A stretch of DNA of 64,000 nucleotides, taken from assembly GCF_007655135.1 (NCBI RefSeq), contig NC_045128.1:27684811-27748810 (forward strand), given 5' to 3'. The notes beneath the pieces were generated by a model. It saw nothing but the letters and a program-made list of their open reading frames with translations. It was not told the origin of the DNA and ran no database searches. Within the stretch, counting starts at the first letter, position 1. Every line of letters starts with the position of its first letter. The position numbers and the translations under genes were made by a program. The stretch is from Punica granatum (Eukaryota; Streptophyta; Magnoliopsida; Myrtales; Lythraceae). Shown in pieces: positions 12,014 to 24,619 of this stretch.

Positions 12014-14731
12014 TATGCCTTTCCCATGCATAGTTTCCCATTTTTATTTTTTACTCATCCAAAAAGGTTTCCATTTTTTTTTTCCTGTGGTTAGTTTCCA
12101 TCTTTTCTTCGAGTAGTTAAGTGATGGGAGAAAACACGCAACTCATCCGAGCCTTGACCGTCACCCCATGCCTGCCAGCCTGCCACTCCATCGTCAACCG
12201 TGAATGCCGGCGTGGCACTTCGGCGTCGATGTCACTGCCAGCCTGCCACAGGTGCAGCCTCACCCACAGCCGTCGTGGCAGGAATCGATCCACTACTGGT
12301 TGGGTTTGCATTGAAGAGAGAAAGAGCCAGGAGAGAGATTCACCGGAAACTAAATATCACTATACTGCGCGCTCATATGTATGTACATATTTCTGACCGA
12401 AAATGGTAGGGTGAGAGAATTTGTGATATTTTTTTATCATTTATCACACATCATTTGGATGACAGTTTTTTGCTAGGAGATATATAATGTATGAATATGA
12501 GCATCGTTTCGCTGTCGTAAATCTTTTAGTTTTCATTGTTTTGTAGGCCAGATTCTTCAAAGCGAATGGTGCAGACAAGGCACCGGAGTATCTTGCAGCA
12601 ATCGCTACCGGCATGGTTGTGGTGGCCGAAATTGAACCACCGCCGCCCAGTGGATCTCTGTCCTTGGCTCTCTCTCTCTCTTTTCGATTCTCACTTTCCC
12701 GAGCTGGGTGGATACATTTGCGCCACCACAGCCACGTAAGAGGTCGGGATTGCATTTGAACCGCTGTTGAAATTGACGATGCAGTGCCGGGCTTGTGGAT
12801 GATCATGAATTGTTTTTCTTCTGACTTTTCCTTCGGCGATTTTCTTTTACCATTTCTTTTTTATTTTTTTATCCTTTTCTTTTAATTATTTATTACTTAT
12901 TTTTCTTCTTATATGGCAGTTAATTGAGAGGGACTATCCAAGAAAATTCTTCAGGAGTATTTCAATTAAAAAAAAAACAAAGAAAAAAATTGTTTAGGGA
13001 GTAAGTTAAGAGGCCTCAACATCATAATAACGGTGTGAAAGAAGAACAAGCTATTACCAGTGTCCCCAAAATATTATAATAACTAACTTTCTCTTAAAAA
13101 AGAGAATATTATAATTCGGCAAGAACGTGTTCGTTCATGATTCTATCTTGCCAAATATTTGTTCTTCTTTTTCTTTTCTTTTTTTTTTTAATTTTATTGT
13201 TACAATATTATCTTCTGAAAAACAATACATTTAATTTATTTATATTTAATGGGGATTTTTACTCTTCAAGTTCAGGGCCGCATATCTCTCCTCCTCAAGA
13301 TGAGATTGAAAATATTTTCTGTATATGGTAATAAGGAATATATTGGAAAAAAAAATGGAAAATGGAGCGGGGTGGGTTATTGCCTTTGGATGGTTTAATT
13401 GAGAGAAAGAGGAGGATAAAGTGAGAAGACGGACAGGAGAGAGTGAAAATAGGGTTAGTGATGGTTATTTGTTACTAATTTACTATTATAATTTTAATTT
13501 AGTAGTCCATTAATTAAAACAATATAATGCTAAGGCAAATTTGGGAAGGAAAATGTGAGACCAGAGCCAAATCTTTGGCTTTATAAAATATATAGATATA
13601 TAGATAGTATAGATTCTATGAATAATTATAAAATTTAATATATTACGAATAACTACGAAATTTTCAAAAATAGATATATACTGCTCTTGGTGCAGTAGAT
13701 AAGAATAGACTACCACATTTTGATTGAAAATGTAGATGACACATACATATATATAGATGGCTTGATAATTCATTAATCACAATCACATGTAATATAAGAG
13801 AATAAATTTGAATTCTTATTACACAAATATATGGTGCTCCGCGTGCAATCACATGCCAGCTTAGTAAAAACATATATAAGAGTGTGAAGCTCATACTTGT
13901 GTTTCTCGATTTTTTTTCATAATTTCCATTTTACCTTCAATGCATCTAGACAATTATCATAATTCCTATTTTTTCCAATCGATTAATCGGGGCATCTCAT
14001 AAACTATGATAAGTCCATTCAATGTATATAGACATACTTTACACTTATACCTTTTAATTATAATAAAATATGACCGTTCCTAATGGTGTCTATTGGGAAG
14101 AAAAAAATATGCCTTGTATTAACCCATAAATATGAAAAAATATTTTTTTTATCGTGTTGCATTTTGCTAACCTACTATTACCAATTAAAGAAAAATTTTG
14201 GTATTACATCTCCCGGAATTACAAGAGTAATATCTCTCTCATAAAGGAAAATATTTGGTATTACTTATTAACTTCCTTACCTAATATATATTGCTTTTTT
14301 GTCTTTTAATTTTAAATTTAATAGTTTATGTTATGCAACTAACTCATTTGTGCTTTCCAAAAACTCACATGCTCGAACAATCTTTTATAGTTTTTCTTCA
14401 ATCGACTACCCTATTAAAAAAAATACATAGGTTATTCATACATTTTCACAAGTCAAGCTCCTTATTGCGACTCCTTAAAAATAAAAAAAAAAGTAATAGT
14501 AATCTAAATCCTCTATATAAATTAGTTTAAAAAAATACATTTTATTCTCCACTAGATTATCCCGCCACTACGGTCGTACCTTTTCGGAAAAAATCAACCA
14601 AACTCCATTTTTGCCCATCCAACCCCGACCCCTCTGTTTTAACCCCTGCATCTATAGGGGCAGTCACCTTATTTTGCAAAGGTCACAATGCTTTCACTGC
14701 AATGCGAGTGTCCATTTTCCGCTTCCATATA

Positions 14732-14771
<40 letters not shown>

Positions 14772-15158
14772 ACCCTCCACCGACTATTGCTTCAAGTATT
14801 TCACATAAATGCATGCCTATCTCCCTCTTCGGGCTGCCCGTCTACCCTCCCTCATCCTCACCATTGACCTTTCACCATTTCATTTCTCTATTCTCCTATA
14901 CATCCGTTTCTCTGGTTTATGGCCGGCATCTCCTAACAGATGACATCCATCTTCTTTATGGGAATCAACTCACCGCCATGTCCAATGGAAGCACAAGATG
15001 TTCCTCGCACGCTGTGTGTCACCAAGGGAAGAGTAATGCCACTAATGCATTCACTGTATGGCCTCAATTATGCGTATGCTCAAATCCGTATATATGTAAT
15101 TGGATAATTCATATTTATGGCAGTAATGTCATTTTATTATTCAAGAATTGTTTTTGTT
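12014..15158. other. intergenic with small GC-richer islands
   Basis: Two less AT-rich patches (about 12120-12330 and 12540-12780) carry short frames on both strands with no recognisable protein; they may be fragments of a mobile element. From 12800 to 14700 the DNA is AT-rich with homopolymer tracts. A (TA)n tract at about 14731-14762 runs into TATAAATA (14759-14766), a TATA-box look-alike, followed by an ATG at 14812 and a 135-codon frame that ends inside the downstream LTR. That frame has no family resemblance. Confidence 0.35.
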
Positions 15159-16974
15159 TGTTAGAAAACATTCATAAGATACTTGATAAATGTTTCATTC
15201 TCAAAAAGTTTAGAATATGAGTGACAGAGTAATCTGAATAAGTTTATTTAAAACTGTTCGCCGTCTTAGGAGACTTAACTGTGCATTATCTCTCCGGAAA
15301 GGTCGTCACCTATGTATGTATCTATGATTGGTATGAGATACTAATGAAGATGAAGTAGTGAATCTCATGCTATCTGACAACAGTTGTCAGACAAACAAGT
15401 GTGCACTTATGAGATAAGTAGCTCAAACGTGACGCACAGATAATATTACGTGATAAGTTTACTAATGTCAATGAATGTTAAGACCATATTAGTGCATATA
15501 GTCCTTGGACTTGAGATGTCACGATTATCGCATATATAGGTAATTAGGATTCGCTAATGCTTATATACTTTTGCCTAGCATGTATATCCGGTAGATAGTG
15601 GTCCTAATTAGTTAAATATGGAGATAAATGACCGATTACGACGGGATTCACTAGCATGAGTACACAGGGAAAAGGTCCTATCAATATGATTTTGATTATG
15701 GATCAAGTAGTCATTGACCAAGGTAGTTGAGCTTAAACAAGAAAGAGTTTCTATTTAAATCATATCGATCTGAGAATGGAAATCAGAGACTCCATATGGT
15801 GGGCTATAGGGTTTGACATTTACCATGATCCTGACTAGATCGGGATCTTATCGTCAAGGGGCACAAGTGCATAGTATGTATGGTCGTAGGTTCATTAAAA
15901 TGTATCAATCGTACAATTGTCACTATTTGAATTATCGTGATATGCTGGTAGGCATCACTTATGAACTCTAGGAGCCAAGGGCATTTTGGAAATTATACTT
16001 TTGGCTGCGGAAAGAAATTTTCGATAGTGTCAAGGAAGTTGATATTATAGTCCTATTGTCACTTAGTGATGAGCCTAGTAAGTCACACATAATAGGACTT
16101 GTTTGAGTCGAGATAGACATGATTCTAATTAAGTTAGTTGATTAGGAATCAATTTTCGAATAAGACTCGCAATATAGTTGTAGGGGTGCTCGCACACCCC
16201 GATGTCGAATCCAATATCAAGGTGAATCATCGTAAGGAAATGTGAGAGTTTCTTTATTTGAAAAGTTTCTATAAATAGAGTGTCTATTTATGGAAACTTA
16301 AGTCTAGGACGAATAGTATTTCTAACTTGGAGGGCAAGTCATAAGATGATTTAAAGTGTAATGACTAATTTGTAATTGATTAATTAATTTGGATTAATTA
16401 ATAATTGTAATTAGGACCCAAGGGATAATTCGAGAAACTATACATAGATATGGTGTCATGCAATTAATCCTAATGAGTGCTCACAACCACAAGACCGAAA
16501 GGTGATGAGAGAGAGAAGGAGGCACACAGCCGAGCAGCCCTAGCTCAGCTGCCGCCCTTTAGCTGCTGAATGGAAGCCATCCCGGCTTCCCTTGGCTGCT
16601 CGGAGTTGTCCGAGACCACCCTAGTGCTTTCCAATCCTTTCGTGGTGATTCCATTTGAACGAGGGCGAGCTAGAACAAAATAGATGGCTCGAGAGGAGGC
16701 CATCCTTGACGAAGAACACGGTTGTGCGGACGAGCTAGAGACCGGACACTTGGACGGTTCCTTGGATCGATTGATCAAACCGATTTCTACAAGGGTAAGT
16801 CCAAGGTAATAACTTTCTTATAGATCGATAGGTTTCGTTGTCTATTTCATCATAAAAAGATATCATGATTCAGGATATGATCTCAGATTTTTTTTTATTT
16901 GATCAAGCATGTGTTAAAAATTTAATTTTTACCATTTTTAAAATCCCGCTCCGCACGTGCTGTATTTTCTTACA
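15159..16974 (+). mobile_element. probable Copia-type solo LTR
   Basis: About 1.8 kb starting TGTTAGAAAACATTC and ending at TTACA, with the texture of long Copia LTRs: an AT-rich body, a G+C-richer transcribed segment (about 16500-16790) followed by a splice-donor-like AAGGGTAAGTCC, and AAAATCCCGCTCCGCACG just before the 3' end. The tRNA-Met primer site (TGGTATCAGAG) that should follow a 5' LTR is absent, and no polymerase domains are next to it, so it is read as a solo LTR. The 5-bp target duplication expected was not found, so the exact ends are uncertain. Confidence 0.5.
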
Positions 16975-18088
16975 ATTTCTTCTTTGAAATCAACTCTTAT
17001 CTATAGTTTACTTCCTTTTTTTTTTGGCAAAAAAGAAGTCCACTATCACTTTAGCAGACTAAATTGGTGGCAAAAGTTTTATCGGGGATCTATGTGTTGG
17101 CTCTCTACAAATTTGACGACCAAAATTTTTCGGTAACTTACATATTGATTCGCTACAAATTGAAGGACCGGCCAAGTGTTAGTGCGCTCCAATAAAAGAA
17201 AGTATTGTTACCTTCTGTTGGGAAACATGACCCACTTGTCATTACCCAATATAATTAACCCAAATAAAGATCCAAATTACCTCAAGTGAAACTTCGAGTC
17301 GGTCCCAAGAAACGTCACGCGAGGAGTTGATCACGTGCCGATTCTCCTGCAAGAACGACAAACAAATGGTATCGGCGATGGATTCCCACTACATAGTCAA
17401 GCAGGAACCAAGACCATTCACAGCACAAGAATCCACCCACTCGATCTCTAATGGGAGCACCACGCACAAGACTTGAACTCTCTCTCGGGCAGTACCACAT
17501 ACACGCACATGTGCATGTGTTCTGACAAGTATATCTCTTATACACTTGTACGTACGCAGCTCACATATACATCACTGTATGTGCTCCCAGTCAATCTTTA
17601 TTAATCCCCGATTAATGGCCATAGAATAATGACATAAGTTACATGAGGTTAAATCTCTTGTAACGATCAATTTGAATGTTGGTCAATCTCCGCATTCAAT
17701 CCACAAGAGAGAGTCGGATTCCCGAATTCGTATCAGGTTGAGTCGGATTCCTCATAGGTGGACCAAAATATTTAGACCTTCCTAAATGAATTCTCCTACT
17801 GTGCTTTTCCAGGTATATGCTCATGCATTCTTCTTGAACTCATCATCAAGCCATATTTTAGTCACTTAGATTATCTTCCAGCTTGCTATTTTCCCTCTTA
17901 TATATGTCATGGATTGTTCTTTCATTTCAGCTCACCTGCTGGCCATTACAGAAAATTGAATGGTTCGTCCGAGTCTAAATGCCAATATCTAGACCAAACA
18001 GGCAATGAACCTTGGTTCAATTGAAAAGTTCGATCCGATCAAGATAAAAAAACATAGCCTCCTTACTTGGTCCCTCCCCCCACAACCA
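16975..18088. other. intergenic, no gene seen
   Basis: AT-rich to neutral DNA with short frames only. A run near 17040-17175 (ATTGGTGGCAAAAG, CGACCAAAATTTTT) resembles subterminal sequence of a DNA transposon, but no terminus is visible. Confidence 0.35.
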
Positions 18089-18099
18089 CCCCCCCCCCC

Positions 18100-18138
<39 letters not shown>
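18089..18138. repeat. poly-C tract
   Basis: Fifty bases of C broken once by A at 18100; the unbroken run at 18101-18138 is 38 bases. The opposite strand is a continuous G run. The Pro- and Gly-rich frames across it are artefacts. Length is likely to be unreliable in an assembly. Confidence 0.9.
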
Positions 18139-18139
<1 letters not shown>

Positions 18140-18897
18140 CTCCCCCTCCTCTCCCCCCCGTTAACCCCACTGTATCGATTATGTGAAGATTGAGTACGTC
18201 CATTTTTTTTATTTGTTTCGCAGTTTTCTGATTTTCCAATCACTTCAATATCTATATCTCTTCCGTCAAAATCGTATCCCATCTTCTTCTTTTTTGGCAA
18301 CATCAAGTACATCAAACTTTCCTTTCTCTTTCCCACATTTATAAAACTAGGTGAGCATTATTGTATGGAGTCTCCTCAAACTTTCGTTTCTTATTCCCAC
18401 ATTTGAGAAGTTTATTTTTCTTTTTTAGGGTGCATGAGAAATTTAAATTTTTCATGATTTTGAGTCTCCTGCTTCCGCTTGGTATAATATTTTGAGGGAA
18501 GTTCCTTATCAGTTCAACTCATTTGACAAAAAATATCAAATGGATTCCCCTTTCAATTACGTTTACTGCAATAATCTTAAAAATCGACAAAAGTATCTAT
18601 TAAAAAAATGAAGAAAAATAAAATTGAAAGCATGACTGTAGAACTTAGCTGACCTAATTTAGTAATAGCAGACACAAATATTTCTTCCTCTGAGCACTAT
18701 AAATTATGGCTGATTTTTTGTTATATATATGTTGCCCGTAATCTAAGAAATCAAACTCTACACTTATCAAAAAAGAAATTAAACTGTAGAACTTTAACCT
18801 TCTTATGTTCCTAATTTAATTTACATGTAAGAGTGTTAGAGATGTCTAAATTTTATAATTTAGTTTTTAGGAACCTCACATGGAATGCCTCACGGCT

Positions 18898-18926
18898 CAC
18901 GTGCAACGCGCGTGGTTTTCCACTAG
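18898..18926 (+). mobile_element. Helitron-like 3' terminus
   Basis: A short GC-rich hairpin (CACGTGCAACGCGCGTG) is followed after 8 bp by CTAG and then T. Helitrons end in a hairpin and CTRR and insert next to T. The matching TC-type 5' end upstream was not identified, so the extent is unknown. Confidence 0.4.
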
Positions 18927-18934
18927 TATATTAG

Positions 18935-19320
18935 AAAAGCATATCATGCTAATGGCAAATGTGTATTGTAACATTAATCATTTAGAATGAAAAGGTATGT
19001 AGGTCAATTAAGTTTTTTTTTTTGGAGTAGAATAACAGGGCTAGTGTCCATGAGAAACTAAACAAAACAAAGATAGGGTATGACAGCCCAAATAAAGAGT
19101 GCGATAATTATTGATTTATGTTAAAATATATTTCATAAAAGCATATCATGCTAATGGCAAATGTATATTATAACATTAATTGCTTAGAATGAAAAGGTAT
19201 CTGGGTCAATTAAGTTCTTTTTTGTTGGGTAGAATAATGGGGCTACTGCCCAGGAGAAACCAAAACAAAGACAGAGTATGACAGTCTAAAGATTACGCTA
19301 ATTATTGGTTTATGTTTAAA
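18935..19320. repeat. 202-bp tandem duplication
   Basis: The block starting AAAAGCATATCATGCTAATG at 18935 recurs at 19137, continuing through GAATGAAAAGGTAT, GGTCAATTAAGTT and GTATGACAG in the same order. The second copy has small deletions near its end. Confidence 0.8.
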
Positions 19321-19944
19321 GGATTAAACGTTGGGTAAAGTTTTGCAACATTAAAATTTCACCTTGAATACCGGCATGAGTTGATTCATGCAATTAGGTT
19401 TCGAGTTTGATCATGGGATTGGAGAAAATGTATGATTGGAGGAATGTTATCTCTTAGTAGGCTAACTTGACTTGAACTTAGATTAGTTGGGTCCTTCTCA
19501 ATACCAGGTGGTGCAGAGTGAGAAAAAGCTAAAATCACCTAGAAATTTAACTGATCCTTTACTAGCAAAGTTCCATTTGTTACTACAAAGTCTACAATCA
19601 TTATGTAAAATTCACCCAAAAAAATCAATATCTAAAAAGCTAAAACATCTGGGAAACCTAAGGACATATAGCATGTCACTGAAAAATTATTTGGTCTTAT
19701 GTTAACTTAACGTATTGCTGAATAAGTACACATTAATGACATAATTAATGTAATTAATTTTCATGAGCGTATAATAAAATAAATTGTATACAATATTATA
19801 CAAATGTAATTTAATTTTAACAATGAGAGTAAGCTCGAGGTTGCAACAATAAGGGCGGGGGGCCTTCTGAGTTTTGGCGGATAGGAGGGAGTGGAATGGG
19901 AGACATGGGAGGAGAAATGGGAGGAGATAGGGCAGTTGAGTATG

Positions 19945-20205
19945 AAAATCGTTTGGTTTTAGGATTGATTTTTAAAATTTTAACTTAACTTTAACTCTAC
20001 TCACTACACAACAAAAGTCAACAAAATAATTATTATTATTTTCATTTTCATCAATTTTTTTAATCATTCAATTCAATTTTTAATACTAAATTCTCTCAAC
20101 TATTCATTACTTTTTCACATTTTTTCTTATAATTCAACAATACAATCATTACAATCTAATTAAAATCAAAACTCAACTCTATTTAACTCTAAAACCAAAC
20201 ACACT
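19945..20205. mobile_element. Tourist-like MITE (GTTTGG family), copy 2
   Basis: Begins near CGTTTGGTTTTAGGATTG and ends near CTAAAACCAAACACAC, with an interior of CAACAATACAATCATTAC-type words shared with copies 4 and 5. The target duplication is not clear. Confidence 0.6.
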
Positions 20206-20299
20206 AGTGGTTACTTTTGAAGTATTGGGTGAGACAGAGTCAAGTCAATTTTACCGTTAATATCAAATAATAACAAAGACGTGATAGATTAAAAAAGTA

Positions 20300-21790
20300 G
20301 GAATTTATTTAATTGATATTGATCTTTCAATTTTATTACTGTTGTTGTAATATTTTCCATCATTAGACTAATTGCATATTTAACATTAAAATTTATTTAA
20401 TCTAAAGATTTTTCTAATTTTTTGAAGAAACATATTAAACTGGGCAGTGCTTATGTGCGAGCTAGTTTTTTATTTCTACTCATACATATGTGTTAGATAG
20501 TAAGATATTTAATTTTCTAAATTTATGAAATTGATATTTCTAGTGAAATACATTTTAATGGATTTACCAAATTGCTTTCACACTAATTAAAGTTCGAATG
20601 TCCATATATAGCTGTCACTACAAAAGAACAGGGCAACAGCAGCAAAAAGAGTTGCTGCTAATGCACTATTCTCTCACGTGAAACCAGCAACTTTAAATTT
20701 ACTTGTTAAAGCAAAAAAAAAAAAACTTTAAATATACTTGAAAGTTGAAATTACATTTGCATCATGTGCATGTGAGTTATTATTGCATGATGTACGTGAT
20801 TTTGGCATAATGTGAATGAAATATGCTTTTGTTAAGTTTTCAATCTAGTTTGAATTTTGTGGCCGTTACTCTGGCAATACCAAAAATAAGTATAATGAGA
20901 TATTCTCATCGATCAATACCGTTTGAGATATACGATTGATCAATAATCACCACAGATTGATCAAGGAATTCATTTATGATGTTATACACCCAAGCTAGCA
21001 AAATCGAGCTCGTTCATGTCATCTGACGGAGCCATGCAATGTAACGAGCCAATTCACGATAAGGGTTTCCCAGAGGATGTAGGATTTTTTTATACTACCA
21101 TCGCTATGTGACGTCGAGCTTGGGCAATGGTGGGTGTGGTCAGTATAAAACCGACTTCCTCTAGCGAATCCTCACACCATAAATTACCTCGATATATATA
21201 TATATATATATATCATGGCTCCTCCATCAGATGACTGTGCAAGCTCAATTTCGGTTACTGTGGTATGGACGATTCCAAATTTCCAAAGATGCTAGGGGAG
21301 GCATATCTTTTGGGCTCATAGCTAGATATAAATTCCTCGCAGCATGTGCAGGGACTAGAAGGGTAACGGCATAAGACATTGCTAATAACTTTGACTCGGG
21401 ATCTTGATGCCACCTTGAAGCTCAAGGTCAATTGTGTCGCGAGCATGTTAAACAATTAGAGAGAATAAGCTGCTTCGTGTTTGTCACAGCTCCATAGAAA
21501 ATGTTCTAGCTGTCTATACGAGGCATGCCTGTACATGCTTGAGAAATAAAACGAAGTTGTTAGACCAATTCTTCCCATGACGTCAATCTTCTTGATTTGT
21601 TTCTTCTTTTTTTTCCTTCTTTTATTTTCTGGTAACTCAATAATATTTTTTTATTATAAAATAAGTTTCTTGGCCGAGTACAACGGAATAATGTTTTTTT
21701 ATATCTTTCAATTGGGATCACAAATCAAAGAGAAATTGATTGATGGGTGGACCTGCATCAGATATTTTTCAGTAAAAGTAAACGATGCTT
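20300..21790. repeat. diverged direct duplication, copy B
   Basis: Partner of copy A (about 9945-11580), same orientation, about 10.3 kb apart. It differs from A by a CACTA-like scrap at 20616 (CACTACAAAAGAAC followed by the hairpin GCAGCAA...TTGCTGC) and a (TA)n tract at about 21192-21213. Confidence 0.7.
21456..21536 (-). pseudogene. relic of a minus-strand reading frame in copy B
   Basis: Twenty-six codons and a stop on the minus strand, aligning with the 11310-11429 relic: shared MY(R/K), ASYRQ and DKHEAA. One extra codon (His) keeps the frame. Downstream, further minus-strand matches such as SPC-CCE are suggestive but broken. Protein family unknown. Confidence 0.35.
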
Positions 21791-22001
21791 ATGCCTAATG
21801 ACATATAAGATATTTGTCCTATTATATGTCTTTATGGAAATAGGAGAAGTTGTCTCAATTATTTTTAGGATTAAACTTCCATAGGAGCCTCCTTAAAATC
21901 AGAGATTTACAAAGACCAATCGGAGGGTGTTTACGTACTAAATTGTCGAATGATAGTTGATAAGAAATAATAAGAAATCTGTTAAATAGGAAGATATATA
22001 A

Positions 22002-22770
22002 TTTTTTTGTACACTAGTATTTAGAAGTCATTAGATTCCGACTAATTTAGTTCAAGTTGGGTCGGCCTATTAAGCGGTAAAGCTCTTCAGCATGAATTTT
22101 CTTTATTCATAAGATTCGAACTCGAGCCTAGGGCAGACAGTATTTGACACAACACGATAACAAAACATGGATACGACATGGAGTTAAGCTGGTTTAAATT
22201 AAGGCTAAATGTGTTTCGTGTCCAAATGGATCAATCCCATTTAGATACGATAAATAATCATGTTTAAACGGGTTCAACTCTTATAACTCGTCTAGACACG
22301 GTTAGACTTATTTATATGATGTGTTATCGTGTTAATAAATTTATATCACATATTGTATCATTTATAGAAAAAAAGTAGAAAATCTTCTAAATTTGTTTAT
22401 ATAAATCATCGGTTTATGATATTTTTATTATGTCAATAGTGCGGTAATGTGTAATTAAAATTAATAGTGTTATATGGTATAATATGTACTTAAAGGTAAT
22501 GATGTCATATCATATAGATAAGTATACATACACATTTAGATACGTTTAGTTAAACGGGTTAGACGTATCGTGTCTCTGTTTACCCGTAATTAAACGTGTC
22601 GTGTTCTTATTTGAAAATCTCGACACATTTATTAAATGAGTCGTGTTCGGATTCAGATGTTTCTAACATGAACCCATTTAAACACAACACGACACATATT
22701 GTCACTCCTACTCAAGACTTTACTTTAGAGGAATAAGTTTCGAATCACTTGAACTAACTCACGTTAGCAA
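22002..22770 (-). mobile_element. tRNA-derived SINE, split by a MITE
   Basis: Read on the minus strand: an A-box-like TTAGTTCAAGTG near 22745-22756, then (after the insertion at 22129-22710) a B-box-like GAGTTCGAATC at 22113-22123, a body ending near CTAGTG, and a 3' tail TACAAAAAAA. The same family is seen at 23695, 28190, 29713, 38500 and 63015. The pol III box order and spacing, once the insert is ignored, support a SINE; the parent tRNA was not determined. Confidence 0.55.
22129..22710. mobile_element. hAT-like MITE inside the SINE
   Basis: 582 bp with imperfect terminal repeats TAGGGCAGACAGTATTTGAC and (on the other strand) TAGGAGTGACAATATGTG, both starting with TAGG as hAT ends often do. 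The interior is full of ACACGACAC/GTGTCGTGT words. Flanks CTCGAGCC (22121-22128) and CTCAAGAC (22711-22718) agree at 6 of 8 positions, consistent with an old 8-bp target duplication. Confidence 0.6.
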
Positions 22771-22779
22771 CAAGACACT

Positions 22780-23690
22780 CGTTATTTAATAAGAAATTGA
22801 ATACAATAAGAAACTTGCTAAATAATAAAAAATTTATTATTTTATAATAAATTTATTTTAAATATAACAAGACTCCCATTAAATAATAAATTATTTTAGT
22901 AAATAAAAAAAATAGCAGTTATTGACTTTTCGTACCTATATAAGTAGTCACATTAGCCCTTTATTGAAAACCCCCCCGCCCCAAATCAATCTTGCATCGG
23001 GTTATAAAGACTCGAAATGCTTTGTCTGTAAATATGTTACATTTGGTGCGTGACTTGTCTTGTCGTTTTGTTCAACAACGGATGTCACTTCAATCATTCG
23101 GCTATCTGTAATTAAAGACTGTTCAGTTTTTCTTTCTGCAACGGCTGCCCCTTCAGCCAGTCTTTATCCTCTAATCGGCAACTCAGTAAAAAATTTTGTG
23201 TTTGGCTTTCGATAAAATGTTACTGTTCACCCAAAAAAAAAAGTCGTCCCATCGCTTCATGCGGGGAATAAGTTCTTTGAGGTTCACTGCCGCAACGGGA
23301 ATTGTGAAAATATACGCATAATTTGTTGCTTTAAACTTATTTGCATGGAATTTATGCATAGTTTTTTTTATTACTTAATACTTAAAATTATGAATAAGAA
23401 ATAAAAAATTCAAGGAAATAATTAAATACATTATAAAGTTTTTCGACATAGGATTGACATAGGAATCTAAGCAATCATTAGTCGCAAAAACTTCAAATTA
23501 GGACTCAAATCACTATCTAATATGCTAAAAAAGAGAGTCTCGGGAGCTTGCAAAACTATGCATTAATTAAGAAGAGCATGACAGTGACAAATTATTTGAT
23601 GTTCACTGAAAATATTGTGAAACTTATATACTAGTTCATTAAAACAGTTATTTCCCTTCTCAGAATTTCCAACATAACTATTTGTTTTTC
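22780..23690. other. intergenic, no gene seen
   Basis: AT-rich flank with homopolymers and short frames. No repeat family or gene recognised beyond scattered A/T tracts. Confidence 0.35.
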
Positions 23691-23694
23691 AGTG

Positions 23695-23870
23695 TATACT
23701 CTAGTGTCCAGCCCATTACACTCCGACTAATCAAGTTCAAGTGGATTGATCCACTAAAATGATAAAATTCTCGCAGTATAAATTTTTTTCTATATATAAG
23801 ATTCGAATATGAGATTTTATTTAAAAAAATAAGGATTGAATCGTTTGAATCAACTCATATTGATGTAAGT
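23695..23870 (-). mobile_element. SINE, near-full-length copy
   Basis: Same family as 22002-22770 but uninterrupted. On the minus strand it runs from GAGTTGATTCAAACG through ATATTCGAATCTTA (degraded B box, 23809-23820 region) to GGCTGGACACTAGAGTATAC. Confidence 0.5.
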
Positions 23871-24111
23871 AATTCTATAATGAAAAGATTAAATATACTG
23901 TGAGTGAATGTGACCCAATGTCAATTATCTTAGCCAGATAGCTTTGGCCTGGTCATAATTTGACTGGGCTCTCACATCAATTCCTACTAGTAGCTGGGGA
24001 TGATTGCTTCTAATTGCTGCTGTATCCTTAGGCATTATGGTTTCCAGTCCCTTGTCTCTCAAAAAATGACGGCAACTTGCAATTTTACACTGTATTCAAG
24101 GTGTTTACGAC

Positions 24112-24247
24112 AGACTTCCATGATAATTTCAGGAAAAATCAGTATTAGTCGAATTAATCAAAATCATTTCGACGGAATTTTTTTGGGACGGACTTCCATG
24201 ATAATTGATAAAAAATCAGTATCAGCCGAATTACTGAAAGATCATTG
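24112..24247. repeat. short tandem duplication, about 78-bp period
   Basis: GACTTCCATGATAATT followed by AAAATCAGTAT and CGAATTA occurs at about 24113 and again at 24191. The surrounding 95-codon frame is made of this repeat and is not judged coding. Confidence 0.7.
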
Positions 24248-24398
24248 CAGTGGAACATATACAGCTTTAAAGTTTAAACCTAGCTAAGTAGGAGAAATTA
24301 GGAAACGAGTATCGATGAAAATTGAGTACAGAATCCCAGGGTTTCATGTTAAGGATGATTGCTATTATACTGAGCTCCTATCCATTCTTGCATTCTTA

Positions 24399-24619
24399 TG
24401 CCTCGTTTGGTTTGATAGTGTTATTTTAGAATTACAATTCTAATTTAACTCTACCCACTACAAAATAAAATAATTCATACAAAGTCAAAGAGTGAGCCAC
24501 ATTTTTCCACAACAAAACAACATAATTCATACAAAGTCAAAGAGTGTGCCCTATTTATACCACTCATTTTCAAAATCAAAATCCTATTTTAAAATCCTAC
24601 TATAAAACCAAACTCAATA
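24399..24619. mobile_element. Tourist-like MITE (GTTTGG family), copy 3
   Basis: 221 bp from TGCCTCGTTTGG to CCAAACTCAATA, flanked by TTA at 24396-24398 and 24620-24622. The interior repeats CATACAAAGTCAAAGAGTG twice, as does copy 8. Confidence 0.7.

Noticed and set aside
12117..12806. Short genes in the GC-richer patches
   Set aside because: Frames on both strands have similar length and no family support; more likely fragments of a mobile element.
14812..15220. 135-codon plus-strand gene after a TATA-like box
   Set aside because: The TATA look-alike is the end of a (TA)n repeat, the frame runs into the LTR at 15159, and the protein resembles nothing known.
17989..18336. Gly-rich and Pro-rich frames across 18005-18336
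   Set aside because: They are translations of the poly-C tract and lack any other coding support.
22108..22128. tRNA gene suggested by a GTTCGAATC-like B box
   Set aside because: No cloverleaf can be drawn around it; the box belongs to a dispersed SINE family.
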